64,000 nt of DNA, from contig OY848922.1 in the NCBI GenBank assembly GCA_963693285.1, forward strand, positions 3,956,923 to 4,020,922, written 5' to 3'. Shown here piece after piece: positions 50,151-64,000 of this stretch (the stretch's first letter is position 1; every line of letters begins with the position of its first letter). Origin of the DNA: Xestospongia muta (Eukaryota > Porifera > Demospongiae > Haplosclerida > Petrosiidae). The notes below the pieces were generated by a model. The model did no database searches, was not told the origin of the DNA, and saw only the letters and a program-made list of their open reading frames with translations. Both the position numbers and the translations under genes were made by a program.

Positions 50151-53100
50151 GTGAATGATACCTGCTGATCGTGTCATAAAGGAATCTCTCCTAACTCAAG
50201 CTTCTAAACTCTCTTCTTATTATACATACACTATTAACTGCTGTAGTAATATCTTACTATCTATGATTAAAATAAATTCTCAGAATGGGTAAGCAATATG
50301 TCAATATCTGGTATTCACTGTGTAACGTATTCCTTTACTTAGTTTCCTATACTTCATGATTCTTATTGTAAAGTGTTGTTTGTTGTGGTGGAGAATACAT
50401 TATTATCAACAAGTATGATGTCATTATAATGTTGTCTGTTAATTTATATAATCCTTACAGAGAAGACAAGCTTAACTTGCTATGTAGGCCCAAATTTGAC
50501 CTATAGCAATTATAAGAGCACAAAATACTCGGTTAGTTCTATTGATATCAATGTATAGAATTATTAACCCTCACAGCTGTCCATGTGAGCAAGGGTTAAA
50601 GTACATGCTTTTTGTGTCAATGTATCTGTCTTTTACAAAGGCACATACAATGTGCCAGAGTTTATCACTCCCAAAAATTACTATATTTACAATACACAAT
50701 TATGTACATTTCAACATAAGAATTTCCCAAAAAAGCTTCCTTCTCAAATTATTTAGATTTTACTTCTTTTTGTGATAAAGTCTTTGTATCCACAGCTATT
50801 TTTATTAAATTATAATTGTCCATGATCATTAGATTATACACTAACAGTGATTATATTAATACATTGTATTACATGTTACTAGAGATACAGCTCAATAAGA
50901 GCAGATAGAGAGACTACTGAAATGTAACTTACATAGGCTATTTACAAGAACATGTTATGATAGTCATCACGATATACTATCTCTTGTTTGTCCATCAGGT
51001 CAGATTAAATACTCCCATCTGACAACTCCATGTTGTTCTATTGTCATAACTCCAAATGATCATTTACTATATGGATGGATGTGATTGTTAGTTAAATGAT
51101 CTTATTATGTCACCATCTTATAATCAAGTTATAAATGGTCAAGATAAAGCTATAAAAGTTGTGAAAGTGACAAGATCTAATAAAGTAGGTGTCCCATGTT
51201 CATGATATTCTGTACTTACTAACTACTCTTAAAGATGTCAGTTATGACAATGATGTCTTCATACATTGCCATAGGAACTTCAAATGACAAGTAAATATAG
51301 TAAGTGAACTAGGCACCTAAACTCCACCCACTTATAATACTGACTCTAACTCATCACTATTGCAGGTTACATAATTAGTATAGTATGAAAGTGACTTTGT
51401 AAATGATTGTGATGACAATGTATCCTACATTACTGTTGATATATAAGACTAACTGATCTGTCATTCAATAGTATGTAGTGTACACAGTCAACACCTCATT
51501 TATTCATTCAGAAAAGATGAGTTTTCTTTATTAGCTTTAACTACCTTATACTAAACTCTTCTGTTCATAATATGTAGTGTTTTGTTCATGTTAAAAGTAT
51601 AAGTTATGTCTCATGTACATGTCTATGTACCTTTGATATGTAAGTTTTGTTCAACATGATAATGATATAAACAATTCACTTATCATTGTAGTAATACATA
51701 GGGTCAGACCTATACATGTTTTAGAAAAGCAGCTTCATTTTCTACACGTATAATCATATCACTAAACATTACATAGTGTGATCAGAATAGATACATACAT
51801 TAGTCTGTTTGATAAAACCTCTGTTACAATCATTGTGTTTTATCATTAAAGTAAAATGCGTTGCCGTGACAACCATTACATTGAATTAGACATGCCTTTG
51901 CTTTTTTTGATCAGTTTATTGTCTTGTCACTACAAAGAGAGATAAACTGAATTTAGAACTGACTCTGTATGTAATGAGAAGGATATAGTGAAGGACATAA
52001 CTTACAACACACACCAGTCTAGTGTGAGTACATGTACATTTATTATATCAGTATGGTTCTTATAGTGTGTACAGTTGACATAATAAATTAACCACAAACA
52101 CTCTAATGATTATCCTTATAAGGACAAAATGAACAAATGATGTTATCAACTATAAAACTACTATGTCAGTATATCTATTTATATTACTATCATTAGTTCA
52201 TCAATGTATCCTATATATCTTATTCCTTATGACTTCACTCTCTACTTTGTCATCTATTCCATTAAGTCATACATCTACATGTATCTATGAGAGTTTCATT
52301 CATTTGATACATTCATTATCTAGCTACACATTAAATACATTAATATGACAAGATATATGTACAGTAATTTATATACACATCAAATTAATTTAATGAAATA
52401 TGAGGATATCATATATAGTGAGAGTGGTCACCTAAATGTGCTCAAGAGATAGATTCATCCTCAAAACAAAATTTATCCATCACTAACATTAGAGGTTGTC
52501 CTTCCCATTGAATCATAAAAAATTAAACTGATAGTAATCCCGATTATCAAACTCTTCAATGAATTAATCTTACAGTGTATGGTATGGTATTACTATAATA
52601 ACATGATACAGTAATGTAACATAGGAAAAGTTGGCTTCGTGTGTGTCACTGATATAATCTCTACTTGACTTTATATTGTTCTCTGGGACTTGTGATATAT
52701 AGACTATATCAGATGTGTGTATTGAATTGATGAATAGATACTGGATAGATAGATGGATGGTTTTAATATATACAAGAATGGAATAACTGATTCCTCTCTG
52801 TATTATTATGGTGTTAGTTATTTCTTAATATGTTGGAAGGATATGAAGAAGAACATGCTATTCTGTTATGTAACCATTTCCTCTACTTTGGACAGTCATA
52901 TTGGGTAGTACTAGGAATAGCTGTATCTGAAGGTAGTCAATATACTATAGTATATGTCACTATATGATGTAAATATGTATACGATTGTCACCATAGCTTA
53001 CCATACTGCTTGCTATAATAAAATTGAATATTTTAAGTTTATTGTTATCTTTTACATTGGTCTTACTACATGTGTTATACTCATCCAAAACTCACTAGCA

Positions 53101-53240
53101 GCTACATTCATTGGAAGGAAAGTATTTCATAAACATATTGGTTTTATACTATTAACTAGTATTGGATGTATGGTTAATAAAGAAATTTCAAGGAGAAAGT
53201 AAACATGTGCTATGTTCATATAGTATATTCTAGTATGTAG
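50151..53240. other. AT-rich intergenic, nothing recognised except one palindrome
   Basis: Small frames at 50542, 52163 and 52954 show no family. A microsatellite-like ta/catac run sits just after this stretch at 53387-53416. Confidence 0.45.
50564..50599. repeat. 36-bp palindrome TTAACCCT...AGGGTTAA
   Basis: Begins TTAACCCTCACA and ends TGTGAGCAAGGGTTAA; outer 8 bp pair perfectly and CACA pairs TGTG. The ends look like piggyBac-type CCCT next to TTAA. Confidence 0.55.
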
Positions 53241-55020
53241 ATGGTGTAGAAGTACTTGTTAAAGTGTTTATATACTAAGAGAGATCCAGTTAAAGTCCAA
53301 CAACTACAGACTACGTGAGATAATACCAAATCAACTATGGTAAACCTACTATGTTCATTTAAATAAATTAAATTCTTTCTTTCTCTCTGTATATATATAT
53401 ATACATACATACATACCTCCTTCTCTCCCTCTCTGCAGTAAAACGATCAATTTTAATTATTATTAGAGTTGGTGATCATATTGAACAGCTGAGATTCCAT
53501 CACTTCACTAAATGTATAGACATTGTAATAGACTATTACAACCATTACCACAGTGAGTAATTCAATGTACATACATGCAATATTTATTAGATTTCTTATA
53601 ATACTGCTTCACAACAAACACCAAATTTCAGCTTTCCTCAGTGCTTGAAAGTATAAGGGTCCTGGTTGAATTGATTCTTTTGAAAATGTATCTATTGAAC
53701 AAATCAACATTAAATGTGTTTTAATAGATAACAAACCTGTTGGACGTAATCAAAACTATAGTGAGTTGTGATGTTCAGTGGAATGACTGGTTATGTGAGT
53801 GGAGGAGAAAGGTATTTTTCACAGTAAAGTATGTCTTCAAATGATTGTTGGCCCTTTTTCAGAACTTTTCTTTTATAATTGTATTCTATCCGTATAGCCT
53901 CCAAGTGATCCCTTGCTCTTTGCAAGAACTAGAATAGAGATTAAAAGCAAATCAGGTACCAGAATCCTAATGTTACTAAGAACTAACACTCTACTTTAAT
54001 GCAATGTTGTACTTTACATAATATGTATACTTTGACTGTGTATGATACTTGTCTATTCTGTTATAACAGAGTGGGAACTTACCAGTGAATGTCTCTGTAG
54101 TGGAGTCTTCATACATCTTACAATTGTACTACTGTTTCTCTGGTTCTACCAAAATAAATCTGACATTGGTTTGTAATTGTGTCATGTTTGTTAACAAACA
54201 TTGTTGTATTGCATCCTTTAAATAGCTGTCTCTGATAGCATTTAATGAATCCTTTTACCCCTTGAATAAATAGAAATTTTTCTGGCAAATCTAGTAAGAA
54301 ATAGAATATATTGATTCTGTTTTACTTGTTTCATTGTGCTTTAACTCCATGATTACTCAAAGTAATTTATGGTTTATTTTGTTCCTTATGAACACACCTC
54401 CTACCTGTTGTCACCTCTTTAATGTTAATATTAACCAGTAGTTGTGTCATGACTATGACATTGAGTTCATTGTTTTACAATTCATTCATATCATCTTTGA
54501 CATTATCAAGCTGTTTCAATTTAGATTTTACTAGCACATTTCTTTACACTCACAGCTGTTTCTATAAACGTTTTCATGAATAATATGTTCTTTTTCATAT
54601 GTTAATTAATCTGTTAATTTCCTCTCTTTCATTGGATTCATTTATTTCAATTAGATTGATATTTGTAGCTATAATGGCAGGAACTATACATGGTTTTCTG
54701 AGGATATATATCAAAGCAGTCATCACTATTTAGATGATACCTGAAGACTCTAAGTCACTTCATTCTTTCATTGATCATTACACTCATTCTCACAATCTTC
54801 ATCATTAATTTCTATGTTTTTTAAATTTATTATTTACAATAAAAATGAAACAATGTTCCATTGCATGTCCTTCCTTTATTTTCTAGTAATTTTTATTTAT
54901 AAAGAAATATTCATCAAATAAACTAAATGTCCATCATTGTAATCACTTAGTAGTACAGCAATGTTGTGAAGACAATCAATTCTCTCCTCTGTTTAGCCGA
55001 TAGTAGAAACATTTATCAAA
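53240..55020 (-). pseudogene. Decayed gene copy B of a three-copy family, DUF7869-like
   Basis: Minus-strand exon at 53737-53935 reads FLQRARDHLEAIRIEYNYKR, then KVLKKGQQSFEDILYCEKYL, one TAA, then ITTHYSFDYVQQ and donor gtttgt. The next piece (from 53690 down) reads TFSKESIQPGPLYF. The YSFDYxQQ / QPGPxYF pair recalls uncharacterised transposon-linked DDE-type proteins (DUF7869-like); this is from memory. A further piece near 54430-54500 reads LDNVKDDMNEL. Lacks ~300 bp present in copy C. Confidence 0.5.
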
Positions 55021-55734
55021 AGGTAATTAATGCGTTCCCATGACGTCTCATATTAAACATTGTAAAAATTCATTTCTTAAATTGTTGTTGACAATGTATA
55101 TCTAGATAAAGAATTGCAAAAACAGCCTAAAATAAATAAAGCTTATGTTTACTTCATATTATCATAATCATATTGTACCACATCCCTCAGTTTATATAGT
55201 AATAGGATGATATGTTACAAGTTATTGATAAGTGAACATACATCTAATGTAGTTAAGTGATAACTGATGTAGATGATTCAATGGTAACAAAAAACTATGC
55301 AAGATTGTTGCACTTTTATAAACAAAAAATATTAATATGATTATTTCATAAAATAGCTTACAATTAATGTGCAAAAAGACACTTGATCCTTTTTTTGTAG
55401 GTCAGGTAACACTATTCATATACCAATCAAGACATGACCAACATTCTTAGGTTGATCTGATACACATCACATTCCAGCTACATAACTGAAGTAATTATAT
55501 CTGATTACATATTTATGACAATGATCCAAATAATGTGTTTATATGGATTTTACAAAACCTATACTAGACATGTCAACACTTTCATTCATTTAGTCGTATT
55601 TGTACAAAGCTCAGTTCTGAGATAAACAATTTGAAAAAAAACTATATGATTACATTTATTTATATTCTTCTCTTTAAAACTAGGTAATTAGTTGTTTATT
55701 TTTTCATTTACGTTAACCAATGTTTCTTTTTTGA
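55021..55734. other. Intergenic with repeat tail
   Basis: 55085-55260 matches the tail of the 39-42 kb tandem unit (atcatattgtaccacatccctcagtttatatagtaata). Nothing else recognised. Confidence 0.45.
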
Positions 55735-55830
55735 TGCTACCTAGTAATATCATAGCTGGGCCTAAGCTGCCATAACAATTATAAATAAATTAGAAACTGC
55801 ACTGAGATTGGGCACTTTAGTGCCTTTCAT
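55735..55830 (+). repeat. Fragment of dispersed repeat (3' part)
   Basis: atgctacctagtaatatcatagctgggcctaagctg and the following tagaaactgca..gag.tt..gca match 19189-19290, with no 5' hairpin part. Confidence 0.65.
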
Positions 55831-55859
55831 TATATATATCCTTATTAGTTCATTTTTAT

Positions 55860-56425
55860 TTCTTATGCTAGTTGCTCCTTAAGATCGTGTAATGCAATCA
55901 TATCATGAGCTGGTGTCATACCATTTCTGTAACATCAGTTATACTAGTGGACAGTGAATATATTACTGGTTCTGAGTATTATGTCTCTGCAGCTCATAAA
56001 GAAGTACATTGTTCTACTACTGACCAACCTTGCACCGATATTTCTAAATATACTGTGCATCTTGCTTCAATGATGACACAATTTCTTATTTCGTAGAGGG
56101 GAATTATTCTTTATGTGGTACATTGAATATTAATTGTCTAAGTCTAACTATACAGTGACTGGTAATATAAGGTGTAGTGATTACAACAGAGGTGGTATAT
56201 ACTTTAATAGTACCATAAGTATTACACTGAGCTTAATAGGGTTATACAATGCTACTAATGAAAGATAATCATGCTTACTATTTTGTAACATGAATTTCAT
56301 CACATTAGAATGGGTATCAGTTGAAAATGTTTCGTGTTTTTACATTTTTCTTGAAAATGCTTTTTATACAATATTTCATATTATAGTCAATGTGTTAGGA
56401 AATGTTCTGTTTTTTAGGTGGTAAT
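55860..56425 (+). pseudogene. Broken beta-helix gene start, copy 1
   Basis: Plus strand. One frame gives GSEYYVSAAHKEVHCSTTDQ then PCTDISKYTVHLA (55950-56070), like the N-terminal part of beta-helix surface proteins. After a shift it reads NYTVTGNIRCSDYNRGGIYF then NSTISITLSLIGLYNAT (about 56150-56265). It carries frame changes, no full ORF. Homologous to 57740-58310. Confidence 0.55.
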
Positions 56426-56699
56426 GCATAATGCATTACTACATTACCATATAAAATTAATGTATCATACTATCATACATATATACATTATACTATCAAA
56501 ATCCTGCTCTATTTAATACTATATAAAGTACATACTTGATCAAGTAAAATAATGTGTTAGATCCATTTTTACCAAGAATGTTATTTTCATCATTAAGTAG
56601 AGGTTACATAACTCTGGCTTTACAAAATATGTGATATAATCTAATGAAGATAGAAACAGGAGCTATGAAATGAGGATAGAGACAAAAGTTCTATTTCAT

Positions 56700-57245
56700 T
56701 GCATCAGGTGAAATATTAGAATATTAATTGAATATCATTTGAATTAGATCTTATAATTACACCATAAAAATGGGTCCAAGACATGAAAACATCAATATAT
56801 CACAAATTCTATAAAATGTTAGTAATACTAAAACTATGATTGGCACATGTCTTTTTGAATCAGTTTTATCCACTTGTATAAGTCAATAAAATATAATGAA
56901 GATTGAAGAAAAGCTCCATACAAACCAAACTAATAAGCAGTTGATATATATTTTTATATGCATAGAATAACAATATAATAGATGACAGCACATACAAACT
57001 TCAACAGTTTCAAGATCTAGAGACACAACTATTACTATTGTACATTTTAGTTGTAAGAACCTAGTCCAAAAATTAAACTTGTCTATATATGGACCTCTAT
57101 ATGCATACAATCCATATTGCCATCACATGACACTACATTTAAGCCAATGCAAAACTTGATTGTACAATGTATTGTGAGAATGTACTGTAATAATGATAAT
57201 ATATTGTGCTTTATTAGTGGGTTGGTTAAAATACATTACATAATA
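56700..57245. repeat. Inverted repeat, left arm (~545 bp)
   Basis: Reverse complement of 58310-58850. For example gttgtaagaacctagtccaaaaat (57049) pairs with atttttggactaggtttttacaac (58484), and aaaatgggtcc (56767) pairs with ggacccattttt (58789). Confidence 0.85.
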
Positions 57246-57740
57246 CATAATAATAATAATAAAATAATAATAATACAATGTAATCATATAATATTCATGA
57301 TAACATAACATAACATGAATTCAAATGTAATTGTTGAGATGATATAAAATGATTTTTTCAAAATTGGAAAATAATAATGAAGATCAAATTGTCTACTAAT
57401 TACATAGCGACATATTTCAATAAGATTATTTCTCATTGCCATGGTCTAAAAAAATAGGTGTTTTTCTTCATTTTACTTCTAGTGAGTTCATGTTATTAGT
57501 TTTTATGGCACATCCACACATTGTAATACAAACCATAAGTATAAGAAATAGTTTGTCTAATATAAGGTCATATATCTATGTTATTGGTACTATACTTTGC
57601 ATACTGAAGAGATTACTATCATTATTAGAACTATTAATATGATCATTGACTTACATAATCATCCTTTGTAACATTTATTGACTAATGGTGGATTTTTTAA
57701 AATTGTAATCAATGCAGCATTGATTATTATTTATCATATC
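57246..57740. other. Spacer with remnant of beta-helix upstream sequence
   Basis: About 57500-57590 (atccacacattgtaatacaaaccataagtataagaaatag) matches 665-710 of the tandem unit, which there precedes a beta-helix relic. The rest is AT-rich. Confidence 0.5.
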
Positions 57741-58310
57741 TTTATTATTTCATTTTTATTACTTATGTTAGTTGCTTTTTATGATCATTTAATGCAGTCA
57801 TATCATAAGCTGGTGTCATCTTTTTTCAGTAACATCAGTTATACTGAATATCTACAGTGACAGTGGATATGTCACTGTTTCTGAGTATTATGACTCTGAG
57901 CTCATAAAGAAGTACATTGTTCTCCTACTGACCAACCTTTCCACAACATCTCTAAATATACTATACATTTTGATTCACTGATGATACAATTTTTGCTCTA
58001 TGTGGTACATTGAATATTAATGGTCTAAGTCTAACTATTCAGTGACTGGTAATATAAGATGGAGTAATTACAACAGAGGTGGTATATACTTTAATAGTAC
58101 ATTGCACTGAGATTAAGAGGGTTATACAATACTACTAATGAAAAAAATAATAATACTTACTATTTGTTATCATGAATTTCATCACATTAGAATGGGTATC
58201 AGTTGAAAATGTTTCATGTTTTGACCCTTTGCTTAAAAATGCTTTTTATATAATATTCTTTATTTGCGTAAAAACAATGTGTTAGGAAATGTTTTGTTTT
58301 TAGGTGTTAG
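57740..58310 (+). pseudogene. Broken beta-helix gene start, copy 2
   Basis: Direct repeat of 55860-56425 at roughly 80-85% by eye, sharing tctgagtattatg, ctcataaagaagtacattgttct and gtctaagtctaacta.tcagtgactggtaatataag, but more decayed. Lies between the arms of the inverted repeat. Confidence 0.5.
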
Positions 58311-58850
58311 TGTGTATGTATTGTATTATAACCAAGCCACTATTAAAACTCAGTATATTATCATTATCACAGTACATTCTCACAATACATTGTACAATCA
58401 TGTTTTGCATTGGCTTAAATGTAGTGTGATGTGGTGGCAATATGAATTGTATGCATATAGGGGTCCATATAAGGACATGCTTGATTTTTGGACTAGGTTT
58501 TTACAACTAAAATTTTACAATAGTAATAGTTGTATCTCTAGATTCTGAGACTTTTGAAGTTTGAATGAGCTATCATCTATTTTATTTATGGCTATTCTAT
58601 GCACATATGAAATATATATCAACAGCTTACTTTGGTTTGCATGGAGCTTTCTTCAGTCTTCATTATATTTTATCGACTTATACAACTGGATGAACTTGAT
58701 TCATGAAGACATATGCCAGTCAAAGTTTTAGTATTACTAACATTTATAGAATTTGTAATATTTTGATCTTTTCTTGTCAGGGACCCATTTTTATAGTTTA
58801 ATTTATATGAGATAATTCAAATGATATTCAATTAACATTCTAATATTTCA
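58310..58850. repeat. Inverted repeat, right arm
   Basis: Reverse complement of 56700-57245. Its outer end abuts, and supplies the last codons and stop of, the piggyBac frame at 58840. Confidence 0.85.
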
Positions 58851-60574
58851 GCTGAAGGCTTGGCCGGCCTCTCCTTTTTCTTGAGTTATACTCTCCAATT
58901 AGGAGATTTGCAAGAGCAAGCCTAAACTCCTTCACGTTTTCTTTTCTTAAGTCTGGGAAAAACTTTGAGAGGACAAAGGAATTGGTAATTGCGATGTCGA
59001 CTGCAGCAAAAAAAAGGTACATGTAATTTTTACGAGATTTTAACTTAATGCTGTAGTAACCTCGTAACTGATCATTTCGATCAACTCCTCCCATTTTTGC
59101 ATTGTAGGATACAATAGATTCAGGGCAATTAACATTTAGTACTGAGCCATCCTTTTGCTTTCTTGTGATTGTTTGTGTTGTGTTGGGGTCTGAGTTTGTT
59201 GATGCACAACATATAGCCTTGGTATCTTACCATACTGTCATCACTAAGTTACCATTCTGTGCTGTAACAAAGTCCCCTCTGTTTGGGAGTCCTCGTTTCA
59301 CAATTGTTTTTAAAGTGCTGGGAAATCCTTTCCTATCTGACCTCATAGTTCCACAACTATATGTACCACATCTCAACAAATTCAACATCAATTCTACTCC
59401 CGTAAAAAAGTTATCAAAATATATGTGGTGGTACTTTTTATGTATTTCTTCTGTCAGTCTCATAACAACACTTCCCCCCAGTCCCTTTTCAACTTTATTC
59501 GATTTTTTCCCTTCATACACTTCGAATTTACTGACATAGCCTGAGTCAGAATCAGCCCTCATCCATATCTTGAAACCACGCTTCACCGGTTTCTTAGGTA
59601 AGTATTGTTTTAAGGATGACCTTCCTTTAAACTTTACCATTGCCTCGTCTATAGCAATGTCACGACCAGGAGTGAAGAGTTTGTCACTAATGTTAGATAG
59701 GTATGTGAGTATGGGTTTTACCTTTTGAATTTTGCTGTAGTTATTGTCTCCATATGCAGGCAATTTTTCGTTGTTGACAAAATGTAAAAATCGATGGAGC
59801 TGGAGAAAACGTGTTCTTGAGATTCTTTTTGCTATTGGACGATAGTGAAATGCTTCGTTTGTTCTCCAATAGTCGCGGATAGCTGGTAACCGAACAATAC
59901 CCATCAAAATCATAAATCCAAAGTATGCTTTCAGTTCATCTATTGTAACTTTGTCCCAGTTATCATACCTTTCCTTTAGACACAGGCTGGCATACCTGTT
60001 TGTTTCAGTTACAATTGTTTGGAGAAGCTCGTTGGTAAAAAAGAAACAAAAGATATGAAGGATGGATGTAGGAGTGGAAAAGGTGGGTCCGTAAGGTTTA
60101 TCATACCCTTTGAATTTCTTGATTGTAACAGTAGAGGTGTTATCGCTCCAGGATATGTTGTCTGAGCTATTCATATGATAAAACAGAGTAAGTCATTACT
60201 AACATAATGTGGGGTTCGAAGTACATACTTTACATTCTGATACTGAACTTTATAGGTGTCTCCTGGTTCATTCTCCTCGTCACTTTCTGTGTTGTCACCT
60301 GTAGATCCATCAGTAACAGTGGACACATCATTGTCAACAGTGGAAACATTATCTACAGTTTTGTTGTCATCACGTTCATCACCAGCTTCACTATATGAGA
60401 AAATTATAGTCTCCACTGAATTGTAGTATTAGTGATTCTTACAAACCTCTCAAGATCAGAAACTTCATCATCGCTCCCTTCAAAACAAAACTCTTCCTCC
60501 ATTTCCATGTCTATGTCGTCATCAGGAAGATCCAAAAATTCAATCACCTGATCTCTGGAATATTGCCTGGCCAT
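58840..60574 (-). pseudogene. piggyBac-type transposase gene, three exons, one internal stop
   Basis: Minus-strand exons 60447-60574, 60229-60390 and 58840-60166 join in phase to about 538 aa. Acidic N-terminus (DDDIDMEMEEEFCFEGSDDE). The DDE core is complete: AIDEAMVKFKGRSS (first Asp), HHIYFDNFFTG (second) and MGGVDRNDQLRGYY (third). A TAA at 59227-59229 follows VMTVW. The C-terminal Cys-rich finger usual in the family is missing; the frame ends QLKY at the junction with the inverted-repeat arm, so the 3' end was lost. DNA cut-and-paste at TTAA sites is the family role; this copy is broken by the stop. Confidence 0.85.
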
Positions 60575-60599
60575 TACGAGAATCCTGCATATATGCATT

Positions 60600-61083
60600 T
60601 TAAATATCTATCATGTTTTTCCTTACATTAGTTTCATATCTACCATTAACTTTGCTCACCTGTGAAAGTTGTACGAAGTACTGAAATTCTGTTTAGTAAG
60701 AAAATGAATGTAAAAAGCAAATATCACTGAGAAGTACTGGTCCAAGAAGGTCACTAGAGCAATAGTGAGACAGCTGAGCAATGGGAAAAATGAGTAGGTA
60801 CAGTAGCACTGATAAGTACTGGTCTAATAGCAAGATGAATAGCAGAAAGAACAGGTCAGTGGAACTGAGTAGCACTGGTAGAGACAGCAAATAAAGACAG
60901 CTTACAAAGAACACGACCTTTAGCTTGCAATAACGACGCACTAACACCTGTCTATCACCTAAACATAACACGACAATGCGCGCTTTTCTTTACCTTATTT
61001 CCATGACGTCCAAGGACGGCAACGGTCGTTCCGCGAAAACGCGTACGCGCGTCTTTAGACGTCAACGGGCTATAAAGGGTTAA
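60600..61083. mobile_element. piggyBac 5' end with TTAA and CCCTT terminus
   Basis: From the transposase start to TTAA at 61080-61083. Read outward-in from 61079 the end is CCCTTTATAGCCCGTTGACG, the expected CCC next to TTAA. The last ~70 bp are strikingly CpG-rich (ccgcgaaaacgcgtacgcgcgtc) with small inverted GACGTC boxes, unlike the AT-rich surroundings. The opposite end was not found. Confidence 0.7.
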
Positions 61084-61089
61084 GATGGA

Positions 61090-63720
<2,631 letters not shown>

Positions 63721-64000
63721 AAATTCAAATAATATCATATGAATTTATTGTCATCATTGTACTATAAAGTCTTAAATCACTGTGTCTCAAATTGTCATTT
63801 ACTCGTATGGTTTGTATGTCTTGGCATAATAGGAAGCTGTACGTACTATACAAGTACTGTTTCTGATTATTATAGAAAACAGACAAATTATGTTATATTT
63901 TTTATTAGCTCAATTATATTGTCAACCACATCCTTTCTAACCATATGTCAGTTTGTATAGAAGTAGTGTAATATGTAATGTTAATCGACAACTAATAGAC
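63721..64000. repeat. Tail of dispersed repeat shared with 41.9 kb
   Basis: attatattgtcaaccacatcctttctaaccatatgtcagtttgtatagaagtagtgtaatat (about 63913-63973) matches 41935-41995 and 55165-55215. The 73-codon plus frame is not supported as a gene. Confidence 0.6.

Noticed and set aside
57117..57311. Overlapping 62-63 aa ORFs on both strands
   Set aside because: They fall in an inverted-repeat arm and an AT-rich aat-repeat stretch; not coding.

Overview
The window looks like nuclear DNA of an invertebrate animal. It is very AT-rich, with small exons bounded by GT/AG, long introns, and many Ty3/gypsy, piggyBac and dispersed repeats. The gene families (ankyrin-GTPase-COR-death domain proteins, beta-helix surface-like proteins, HIRAN-like mini-ORFs) fit a demosponge such as Amphimedon queenslandica; that species guess comes from family recall, not from a search.

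Region 1 (190-18451) is a head-to-tail array of three near-identical 6,087-bp units. The only difference I found is one extra T in an A/T homopolymer of unit 1. Each unit carries, on the minus strand, the 3' part of one gene (last ankyrin exon, a 1.9-kb GTPase/COR exon, three middle exons and a terminal death-domain exon). It also carries a broken beta-helix-like fragment on the plus strand and the first ~200 bp of a dispersed hairpin repeat.

Region 2 (18452-37064) holds the 5' part of the same gene. Unit 3 joins in frame to six upstream minus-strand exons: an 8-codon start exon and five exons of about one ankyrin repeat each (31 or 33 codons). I reconstruct a 12-exon gene at 14927-37064 coding for about 1,109 aa, ordered ankyrin - Ras-like/Roc GTPase - COR-like - linker - death domain. 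That is the order of the C-terminal half of DAPK1, without the kinase. Units 1 and 2 are extra effector ends without the upstream ankyrin exons. The introns hold a full-length but broken Ty3/gypsy element (19935-24401), an older gypsy fragment, a decayed piggyBac and copies of the hairpin repeat.

Region 3 (37065-48700) is mostly AT-rich intergenic DNA. It has a tandem repeat of about 1 kb (39326-42055), a lone decayed copy of the death-domain exon region (43130-43450), another hairpin repeat (45173-45422) and two well-spliced but unassigned minus-strand exons near 48 kb.

Region 4 (48640-64000) is a patchwork of duplicated, decayed gene families. A minus-strand family seen three times (about 48.6-50.15, 53.24-55.0 and 61.1-63.7 kb) has a reading frame and shared stop codon resembling a transposon-linked DUF7869-type protein. 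One copy is interrupted by a 434-bp TIR cassette carrying a HIRAN-like ORF. Two broken beta-helix gene starts sit beside a ~545-bp inverted repeat. A nearly complete piggyBac transposase gene (58840-60574, one internal stop) has a clear TTAA/CCCTT end at 61080. A ~290-bp CT microsatellite follows. No tRNA, rRNA or CRISPR was seen.
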